NCBI RefSeq assembly: GCF_046630445.1
Contig: NC_092338.1
Span: 338,481,001-338,545,000 of the forward strand
Source: Rutidosis leptorrhynchoides
Taxonomy: Eukaryota; Streptophyta; Magnoliopsida; Asterales; Asteraceae
Length of the DNA stretch: 64,000 bases
Direction of reading: 5' to 3'
Shown here: positions 54,474-64,000 of the stretch, piece by piece
How the letters are laid out: every line of letters starts with the position of its first letter
Numbering within the stretch: the stretch's first letter is position 1
The notes under the pieces: generated by a model
The model's input: the letters and a program-made list of their open reading frames with translations, nothing else
What the model was told of the DNA's origin: nothing
Databases searched by the model: none
Position numbers and translations under genes: made by a program

Positions 54474-55367
54474 TGATGTCGGAGCGTGGGGTTACGAAAT
54501 ATACTATATTTTTAATACGGAATGCTACAAAATTTAACAAGTTTTAATTAAATATTTACAAAATGGATATACCAAAACCTTGCTACAACACAATAGGCAG
54601 TGTACCTAGTCGTGAAGTAGTATAGTTTTTAGTAAGTCCGGTTCGTTCCACAGGGAGACGGGCTTATGAAACACTTTATTTTTATATAACAATATATAAA
54701 TATAAATATAAAAAGGGGGGTTTTACCGTTTAATGACCGGTTTTGTCGATTTTATATTTTAAAGTCACAATTAAAAGCTAATGCAAAATATTAAAAATAA
54801 CTAAAAACTTAATTTAAAGAGTAAAGTAAATGACGATAATTAAAATGACAGAAATTAAAGTGCGAAAATTAAAAGTGCAATTAAATATGAAATAAAAGGG
54901 ATTATGCTTATTTAAACTTCCATAATCATGATGTTCGGCGTATTAATTTTAGTTTTATGCCCATGGGTTAATTGTCCTTTGTCCTGGATTATTTAATATG
55001 TCCGTCTGGTTTTTGTCCATAACAGTCCATCAGTCATAAATATAAAGTGCGAGTGTCCTCGTCAAATTATCCTTATACCCGAAGTTAAATATTCCAACTA
55101 ATTGGGGATTCGAATTGTAACAAGGTTTTAATACTTTGTTTAATGAATACACCAGGTTATCGACTGCGTGTAAACCAAGGTTTTACTACTTTGTTAGCAA
55201 TTACACCAATTACCCTTGAATGTAATTTCACCCCTGTTTTAATTATTCTAGTGGCTATTAATCCATTCCCGTGTCCGGTTAAATGAACGATTATTCGTAC
55301 ATATAAATACCCCGCCCATCGTGTCCGATTGAGTGTATATGGTAATTTATAGGGACGCCCAATTGTA
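54474..55367 (-). repeat. Non-autonomous Athila-like 5' LTR, inner 894 bp
   Basis: Matches 48188-49081 with offset 6286. Differences seen: TCGTAGCG/TCGGAGCG and AGTCGCGAAG/AGTCGTGAAG. It stops at CCCAATTGTA, where copy 2 of the duplication starts. Confidence 0.92.
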
Positions 55368-58300
55368 TATTTTGTTATTTTCGAAAAAACAAAAACAAAA
55401 ATTACTTCGCTATTAATTCTCATTATGTTTTGACCGTAAGAACAAAATTTTTAGATGATAATCATCCCTTTCATTGTCCATATTCATCATTAAATACTTT
55501 ATTTTTCTTTTTTCTTTTTTCTTTTTTCTTTTGTCTTTCTTTTTCATCGCTATCACATGACACACACGTCTATGAGAACCTTTTTATTTTTATCTTGTAA
55601 CTCTCACATTTCTTATTCTGTAAAATAATAATATTTAATAGATTTTCGTTAACGACAATCTTTAAGACCGTCGTTAATATGCTTTGATGTATCGTAGAGT
55701 TTGATAATTGTCATTTTGAAAGTAACAAATAACCCCTGTATAATGAATTAAAGTGTGTTAACGACAACTTTAGAGCTGTCGTTAGCAAATTGATATTTAA
55801 TTTAATAGTTTAATAATATGATATTATAATTATAATTATAATTATAATAATTATTATTATAATATACATACAATATACAATTAAAAAAGTAGGCCGTTCT
55901 CCAAGTTCGACTTATCGTTTAATCTTTCTTTTAGACGTGAAATTGGTAATGAGTTGGATACTCGTTTTTTGAAAGATCTTCGGATAGGTAATCACAAGTT
56001 CAAGGATCTTTTCCCAAGATTATTTCAACTAGAAGTGTTCAAGGATGCAAGAGTTGGTGACCGAGTTCAAAAAGGCATGGATGGTATTAATTTCAATTGG
56101 CAGTGGGCTGGGACAGTCTCGGGTAGAACTATAGACGAGTTGTTGCAGCACCAGACCATTCTTGTAATGACCCGTCAAAATCGCTATTGACGCGGCACGT
56201 TAATCATTGATTCCACAGTGAGATTTTGACCTCTATATGATACGTTTTGATAAAATATTGCATTCATTAAAATAAGTGACTTTCTAAACATAGAAAGTTA
56301 TAAACATGTGGGCAAGTGCTTAGGTATAAGCAAAACCCCGAAATACATAAGTCTTTAATTTACAGGTTGACATCACAGTCCAATTATTTATTACACAACG
56401 CAGTTTTATTTTGAATGCAATAAACTTTGTACAAAGCATAAGAGACTCCATGCAGGCAACAAGCACATCACAGCGGAAGCATTCTAAGGACCTGAGAATA
56501 AAACATGCTAAAAAGTCAACACGAATGTTGGTGAGTTATAGGTTTAATTGCTCGAGTCATAAACATATATAAAGATAGACCACAAGATTTCATCAAAAGT
56601 TTATCAATAGATTCTACGTAACAGAGCACCCTGGTAACTAAACTTAACGCTATAGTGATAATTACCCCATTCGTTTTAATACACGCAAACCAACGTGTCT
56701 TAAACTCAAATAATATACGTCCGTTAAAAGGCTAGCGCTCTAGCTCGGACGGGGATGTCAAGCCCTATGGATCCATATACAATTATTCGCGCCCACCAGT
56801 CCATATCCTATGTACTGGCAGCTACTAGTTACCAAAGCTAAGGGATTTTCGGTTTAACTCAGTGTAGAATTTAGTATGTACTTGTGTCTTATCGCGTTTA
56901 AAATAAATTGCATGTATTCTCAGCCCAAAAATATTTAAAGTATTTAAAAAGGGAGACTATAAACTCACAGTTCAATATTGCGATTCAATATTGTAGGCAA
57001 ATTGCGTAGACGTAATGATGGTAGATGACTGTATGGTTGGCCTTGGATTCAAGAACAATACCCCGAATAATACCTAATATTTCCTTAGCTTAAAGCGGTT
57101 TGAAACCCGAATTAAAAACACCCTCGTATATACCTTATTATTATTAAACATAAATTTAAAATTATAATTATAATGTAAATATAAATATTAAGAGATAAAT
57201 GTGAAAAACTTCGTTGAACAAACTGCGTATTTATATTACTTTTCGATTTACTGTAGCTCATGCGATCGCATGAGTTTTCAGTGTTTTTGCCATGCGATCG
57301 CATGGCCGCCTTTTCCGTTTTTGTTTGCTAGTTCGCCGACATCAAATAGTGTTTACTGTAGCAAATCACTGTAGCAAAGTCGTTTTCACTGTAGCACTGT
57401 AGCAAAATACGGTTTCACTGTAGCAAATAGTGTTTTACTGTATACAATAGTGTTTTACTGTAGCGAAGTAATTTTTACTGTAGCAACTAGGGTTTTACTG
57501 TAGGAAAGTCGTTTTTACTTGTACATATATATATATATATATATGTAGTGACCCGAAATTTTCCATGTTTATATATATTAATTGAGAGTGATATTTACAT
57601 GATTAAATGTTTCCAACATGTTAAGCAATCAAACTTGTTAAGACTTGATTAATTGAAATAGGTTTCATATAGACAATTGACCACCCAAGTTGACCGGTGA
57701 TTCACGAACGTTAAAACTTGTAAAAACTATATGATGACATATATATGGTTATATATATAGTTAACATTATATTATGATAATTAAACATATCATTAAGTAT
57801 ATTAACAATGAACTACATATGTAAAAACAAGACTACTAACTTAATGATTTTGAAACGAGACATATATGTAACGATTATCGTTGTAACGACATTTAATGTA
57901 TATATATCATATTAAGAGATATTCGTACATCATAATATCATGATAATATAATAATTTAAAATCTCTTTTGATATTATAAACATTGGGTTAACAACATTTA
58001 ACAAGATCGTTAACCTAAAGGTTTCAAAACAACATTTACATGTAACGACTAACGATGACTTAACGACTCAGTTAAAATGTATATACATGTAGTGTTTTAA
58101 TATGTATTTATACACTTTTGAAAGACTTCAATACACTTATCAAAATACTTCTACTTAACAAAAATGCTTACAATTACATCCTCGTTCAGTTTCATCAACA
58201 ATTCTACTCGTATGCACCCGTATTCGTACTCGTACAATACACAGCTTTTAGATGTATGTACTATTGGTATATACACTCCAATGATAAGCTCTTAGCAGCC

Positions 58301-59618
58301 CATGTGAGTCACCTAACACATGTGAGAACCATCATTTGGCAACTAGCATGAAATATCTCATAAAATTACAAAAATATGAGTAATCATTCATGACTTATTT
58401 ACATGAAAACAAAATTACATATCCTTTATATCTAATCCATACACCAACGACCAAAAACACCTACAAACACTTTCATTCTTCAATTTTCTTCATCTAATTG
58501 ATCTCTCTCAAGTTCTATCTTCAAGTTCTAAGTGTTCTTCATATATTTTACAAGTTCTAGTTACATAAAATCAAGAATACTTTCAAGTTTGCTAGCTCAC
58601 TTCCAATCTTGTAAGGTGATCATCCAACCTCAAGAAATCTTTGTTTCTTACAGTAGGTTATCATTCTAATACAAGGTAATAATCATATTCAAACTTTGGT
58701 TCAATTTCTATAACTATAACAATCTTATTTCAAGTGATGATCTTACTTGAACTTGTTTTCGTGTCATGATTCTGCTTCAAGAACTTCGAGCCATCCAAGG
58801 ATCCGTTGAAGCTAGATCCATTTTTCTCTTTTCCAGTAGGTTTATCCAAGGAAATTAAGGTATTAATGATGTTCATAACATCATTCGATTCATACGTATA
58901 AAGCTATCTTATTCGAAGGTTTAAACTCGTAATCACTAGAACATAGTTTAGTTAATTCTAAACTTGTTCGCAAACAAAAGTTAATCCTTCTAACTTGACT
59001 TTTAAAATTAACTACACACATGTTCTATATCTATATGATATGCTAACTTAATGATTTAAAACCTGGAAACACGAAAAACACCGTAAAACCGGATTTACGC
59101 CGTCGTAGTAACACCGCGGGCTGTTTTGGGTTAGTTAATTAAAAACTATGATAAACTTTGATTTTAAAGTTGTTATTCTGAGAAAATGATTTTTATTATG
59201 AACATGAAACTATATCCAAAAATTATGGTTAAACTCAAAGTGGAAGTATGTTTTCTAAAATGGTCATCTAGACGTCGTTCTTTCGACTGAAATGACTACC
59301 TTTACAAAAACGACTTGTAACTTATTTTTCCGACTATAAACCTATACTTTTCTGTTTAGATTCATAAAATAGAGTTCAATATGAAACCATAGCAATTTGA
59401 TTCACTCAAAACGGATTTAAAATGAAGAAGTTATGGGTAAAACAAGATTGGATAATTTTTCTCATTTTAGCTACGTGAAAATTGGTAACAAATCTATTCC
59501 AACCATAACTTAATCAACTTGTATTGTATATTATGTAATCTTGAGATACCATAGACACGTATACAATGTTTCGACCTATCATGTCGACACATCTATATAT
59601 ATTTCGGAACAACCATAG
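55365..59618. repeat. Segmental duplication, copy 2
   Basis: The junction CCCAATT|GTA|TATTTTG shares GTA with both parents: the LTR continues GTAAATC at 49079, and copy 1 reads CAGTATATTTTG at 34738. The copy runs to 59618 (matching 38990), where element C interrupts it. It contains the LINE fragment (55893-56162), the minus-strand LTR (56163-57543), the palindrome pair and the first 2075 bp of an element B 5' LTR (57544-59618). Confidence 0.93.
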
Positions 59619-62600
59619 TGTAACGACCCGGAAATTTCCGACCAAATTTAAACTCTAATCTCTATATGTTTCCGACACGATAAGCAAAATCTGTAATGTT
59701 GAGTCTAGAAAGTTTAAAATCTATATTTGGATAACTAGTTACCCTGTTGACCAAGCCTGACGATTCACGAACATTATGTGTATGTATGATATATATTTAT
59801 TAACTGATAATGTTAACGAGGTATTAGATATATAATTTTTGATTTCAATACAAGGTTACTATATTTATCGGCAAGAGTAAAAGATAATATATTTTTACCA
59901 CATGTCAAGGTGTAATTATAAGTTTAATATAGTTATCTGTTATTATTTTAGAAATTATAAAATATGATTTAAATGTCACGTCTTCTTTAAAAAGGAATAT
60001 AATTTTTATAAATATATGAAACAACGTTTGTCAAATTATTATCAAACCATTTTAATAAGAATAGAGATTTTTTTAACGTTATCTTAAAAGTTGGAATTTT
60101 TCTAGAAACCTTTTGACAAATTGTAAATGATAACGGTCCGTGATTTTAATAAAAATAAATATTTAAATAAAGCGTGTTTATTAAATATATATTTACGTAT
60201 TTTACAAAATAATTAAATATAGTCTTTAACTAAATATAAAACGTTTTGTATTTAAAAATACTTAGTTAATCAACGAACACATTTTTCGATATAATAGAAT
60301 TCGATTATAAAATATTTTTATGGATTTCCAATGATATAAAAATAAAAATAATGATAAAATAAAGATTTTAAATGAGCACCAAAAGACTACAACATTTCAT
60401 CACATGATTGTAAGTTAAAACGTTGGAAATCACTAAACCTGCGCACTTGCACGAGAAAAATCATAACTAATTCATTCGGACTCGAAAAAGGGTGATCTTG
60501 GTGTCCAAACGACCGTAACTCAAAAATCTACAACTTTCGTGACTATACCTTACACGAATCGTGTACCCATCTACACGAATCGTGTACCCATCTACACGAA
60601 TCGTGTAATGTTTTGCCGACATAAAGTGGTTAGGTGACGAAAATTTCTTTAAAAGGCCTTTTAGGTGCCAGATTTATTTCATTTCGTCGCACACACACAC
60701 CTATACATTTATATTACTCCGTAGTATTATTACTTATAATTATTATTATTATTATTAATTTTAAAAATTAATTAATCTTATTATTATTAATAATAAGATT
60801 AAGATCAAGATTAATAATGTTAATTTTACGATTAGGAGTGCTATTAATGTTAAAAATACCCAAAATATTATGACGGGACTCTGCCCAAGTGTTCCAAAAC
60901 TGGTTTTATGAATGGGATAGAATTAAGGAGATTATGGGTTATAGCTATGGAGGTTCTGGGTAATGATCAGAGGTTTTGCTCATGAGACAAACTAGTGTTT
61001 GTCATCTTCGTTGCGTTTAAATAATATCCTGCAATATTGAATCTCAATATTAATACGTGAGCACTCTAAACTTGACTTTTATTTACTTTTAGTGTATCTC
61101 TGACTAGTGCTCGAGAAATTAGGATCGTGCATGTTATTTTATTTATTTTTGACAAAATATGTTTTAGGATAGAATCTGAGTAAGATACTCCTGCAGTTAA
61201 GATAAGCTATATGAATAATATGTTTTTTTGGAAAGGTGGCGAAAAACTATAAACTTTTCATTTAGATGTCGAATGGATTCGACGGATGGATTTGAAGTTA
61301 TAGTCAATTGAACTTTTGTACAAATTATCAAAAATGAATATTTTAACATTACGTCGATGTTATAAATTTCTATTATTATTGATATTATGGGAAAACTAAT
61401 ATTTTTATTAACAACTATAAAATTATTATTTTAATTGTTATTGTTATTAAAACTATTAAATATCATTTTACTAAAAATATTATTTTTACGATTATTATGA
61501 TTGTTGTTATTAATATTTCAAAGAAAATAATATTTTTATCAAAACTATAAAGTTATTATTTTATTGTAATTAAAAATATTATTGATACTAAAACTATAAA
61601 ATTATTATCATCAATAATATTAATATTAAAATTATTATTTAAAAATATTGTTTAAAAGTAAAAAGTATCTTTATATCAAAATTTGGTATAATTTTAAGAT
61701 ATTATAAAAAGAATTATATTATTATTTACCTTAATAAGTATTGTAAAAATATTTGAGGATATAAAACAGTGATATATAGTTATATTTAGAATTTTTGGAA
61801 ATCTTTTTGAGTCAAACGAATTTTTATTAACTTTTACATATTGGTCTCGAGCATTAGGATTGTGGAACACTGTAAATTGACTTTATTTTGTTAATTAGTT
61901 ATTAACCAATATATAAATATATAATTAATTAGGTTCGTGAATCGAAGGCCAACCTTATAAGTGTTCAACGGTGTTATATGTATTTTTGCTACAAAATACA
62001 TTAGGTGAGTATATAGTCCCTTTTGAACTTTAAATATTTTGGGCTAAGAATACATGCGCTGTTTTTATAAATGTTTTACGTTATGGACACAAGTAACTGA
62101 AAAATATATTCTACGTTGAGTTGTACCACTGGCATACTTCCCTGTAGCTTGGTAACTAATATTTACAGCGGTATTGTAAACGCGAATCCTGTTGATAGAT
62201 CTATCGGGCCTGACAACCCCAACCGGACTGGACGACCAGTATTCAACGGTTGCACAGTACTTCGTTTTGTGACTACACCTTGGTACGGTGTAGTAAGATT
62301 TCATATTAAAGGGAATATGCGACGTGATTAAATGTTAAGTATGGTTACCAAGTGCTCAACCACTTAGAATATTTTTATCGAAATGTTAATATATGAAATC
62401 TTGTGGTCCATGGATTGTTATAACGCTGCTAGCATCAAACCTATATATCTCACCAACTTTATGTTGACTTTTTAAAGCATGTTATTCTCAGGTACGAATT
62501 AAGACTTCCGCTGTGCATTAGCTCATATAAAGAATACTAGATGGGACCATTTAAGTCATGTTACAAGAACGTTGCATTCGAGTCATTGAAGATCATTAAA

Positions 62601-62822
62601 GGCATTTATTAAGTAAATGACAGAATAGGTCATTCGGATATCGAGAAATGTTAGACGAGTTTAATAATGTTTGATGTAAAGATAGATTGCCTTTTAAGAA
62701 TAAATGCAACGTTTGTAAAATGTATCATATAGAGGTCTAGTACCTCGCGATGTTATCAACTGTTGTAATTCGTTTGTAATCAATATGGACACTGTCCGGA
62801 TGATTAGTTTCGGATCCTTTCA
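59619..62822 (+). repeat. Element C, 5' LTR
   Basis: 3204 bp, TGTAACGACC to GGATCCTTTCA. It carries three TACACGAATCGTGTA palindromes (60551-60607), (TTA)n tracts around 60730-60800, the GATAGATCTATCGGGCCTGAC block (62193) and the block CTCACCAACTTT...TTCTCAGGT...CTTCCGCTGT at 62449-62514. Confidence 0.9.
60551..60607. repeat. Three TACACGAATCGTGTA palindromes, 21-bp period
   Basis: 60551-60565, 60572-60586 and 60593-60607, separated by CCCATC. Arms of 7 bp around a central A. They lie upstream of a TTTAAAAGG TATA-like site near 60649. Confidence 0.95.
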
Positions 62823-62824
62823 GT

Positions 62825-62836
62825 TGGTATCAGAGC
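62825..62836 (+). other. Primer binding site (tRNA-iMet)
   Basis: TGGTATCAGAGC, perfect core, two bases after the LTR. Confidence 0.92.
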
Positions 62837-63232
62837 GTTGGTCTTAGCGAACCAGGCCTTGCATTAGTGTGTCTAACAGGTAGTTGTTAGGATACATTAG
62901 TGAGTCTGGACTTTGACCATATCTACCTGCTAGAAAGTTTTGCTTATCATTTCTAGTCAGAAACCATCTGCTTATCATCCTTAGGAAATTACCTGCTTAT
63001 CATTCTTATGTCTAGACGCGTTTTCCTACATTTATTGTATAATAATGTATAGACGAATTATTATCTTAGCATATCTGTTACTGTGAACTTTGATTGACAT
63101 CTTTCAAAGATTCCTCCTTAATTTATGGGATTTTGGTATTATATATACATATGTAAATTATGTATTGAAGAATACCAAATCTAAATTCTACAATCTATTT
63201 CATACCAAAAATTCTTTCCCTGATCATACAAG

Positions 63233-63793
63233 ATGGATCCCTCAACCAGTTCGAATTTCTCGGATTCCGACAGCTATGCCGATATGGATTTCCACATGAG
63301 CTCCGAAATCAGCGTGACCGGAATGGATCAACCAATTAGCCATCATCTTTTTTGGATAAATTGGGGATGGGTTCGTAATCTACTTAACCATTGGAGACAA
63401 GAAGAAGGTGATCCCTTTCATCCATCACATTGCCCTCTTGGCAATGAACCTGAAGCACTTACCGGCGAACCTGTTCGAAACACCATTTTCTCTCTCATTT
63501 CCAGAGTATCTCGTCATGATTATATACTACACCAAATTCTAGATCTTATCTATCCGCTCGTCCGAACCGATAATCACCCCGGTGTAATTGAAGAAGTCAA
63601 CGAGCTTCGCGCTCGGGTAGTGGCTTTGGAGAATATGGTGTAAAGGTTACAAACACCAGCAGTAGCACCAGCAGCATAACCAGTACCACCATCAACAACA
63701 TCAACAGTACCATTACCACCACCAACAACAACCGCATCGCAAACCTCAACTTCACAATCTGTCCCACGAGCATCGACGTCATACGCCATGTAG
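63233..63793 (+). pseudogene. Element C leader ORF with two stops
   Basis: The frame opens MDPSTSSNFSDSDSYADMDF, has an aromatic/His-rich middle (HHLFWINWGWVRNLLNHW) and a coiled-coil-like end (VIEEVNELRARVVALENMV). A TAA at 63641 ends the open part after 136 codons. The same frame continues in a Pro/Thr/Ala-rich style (PAVAPAA, stop, PVPPSTTSTVPLPPP, SQSVPRASTSYAM) to a TAG at 63791, so the ancestral protein probably had about 186 residues. It holds the same place as the acidic ORF of element B but is not obviously similar. No known domain. Confidence 0.55.
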
Positions 63794-64000
63794 ATACCAA
63801 GGAATACCACAACGATGAAGTATTGACTCATAACTTCATTAGGGAAACATTCTACGACGATTACGTAATTTCTAAAGTTTTGAAATTATCTATCCTAACC
63901 TTAACCATAAATCAAATGAGTTTAATTTAATACTAACTCATTAAATCTATATTACATCTGAAGAAATATACACATATATATTTCCATAAAGACTGTAATA

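Larger units (their letters stand above)
48188..55367 (-). mobile_element. Non-autonomous Athila-like element, 5' LTR truncated
   Basis: Minus-strand element: 3' LTR 48188-50067, polypurine tract beside it, an interior of 4.4 kb with one acidic ORF but no protease, RT or integrase, an Athila-type primer site at 54450-54467, and the first 894 bp of its 5' LTR (54474-55367). Only two differences were spotted between the LTRs over that length, so insertion is recent. The outer 986 bp of the 5' LTR and the far target duplication are lost at the duplication junction. The left target bases are probably TTAAT (48183-48187). Confidence 0.9.
59619..64000 (+). mobile_element. Tekay/Del-like LTR element C, 5' part
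   Basis: Begins TGTAACGACCCGG at 59619 inside the duplicated LTR (preceding bases CATAG). The 5' LTR ends at 62822, followed by an iMet primer site and a broken leader ORF. gag-pol should lie to the right of the window. Confidence 0.88.

Noticed and set aside
55157-55423. Minus-strand frame crossing the duplication junction
   Set aside because: It exists only because two unrelated sequences were joined there.

Overview
This is AT-rich plant nuclear DNA, and most of it is nested LTR retrotransposons. The LTR style (ends of the type TGTAACGACCCGG, tRNA-iMet primer sites, a polypurine tract just after TTTCGGGACGAAATTT) and the mix of Athila-like and Tekay/Del-like Ty3/Gypsy elements suggest a eudicot, perhaps Asteraceae. 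The species is not identified. One ordinary host gene is visible: a four-exon EUL-domain (ricin-B-like) lectin at 29734-31562, with a decayed exon copy upstream and small transposons in and near it.

Layout. 1-9120 plus LTR parts at 9121-10393 and 21591-22082: a dead, minus-strand Athila-like element whose 5' LTR was split by a plus-strand Tekay-like element (10390-21590) with long LTRs and a ruined interior. 22083-22161: an LTR-end scrap. 22162-28094: a 3'-truncated, minus-strand Tekay-like element with a 2.6-kb LTR. 28095-34740: the lectin gene, a MITE, two SINE candidates and unassigned sequence. 34741-36915: a LINE fragment interrupted by a minus-strand LTR. 36916-48187: a nearly intact Tekay-like element (B). 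Its gag-pol frame is broken by a single stop codon, and between its primer site and gag it carries an acidic accessory ORF and a decayed F-box host-gene copy. 48188-55367: a non-autonomous Athila-like element inserted in the 3' LTR of B. 55365-59618: a second copy of 34741-38990, joined through 3 bp of microhomology. 59619-64000: the start of another Tekay-like element (C), which runs off the window.

History read from the nesting: B inserted first, the non-autonomous Athila-like element landed in its 3' LTR, a segment of about 20.6 kb was then apparently duplicated in tandem, and C landed in the second copy.

The signals I would follow up first are: (1) short perfect palindromes in pairs exactly 32 bp apart, 22-23 bp from TATA-like boxes in several unrelated minus-strand LTRs, plus other palindrome clusters whose arms covary; (2) the F-box gene carried inside element B, with an extra copy of the polypurine tract after it; (3) the tandem duplication; (4) the lectin gene, whose stop codon is split by its last intron.
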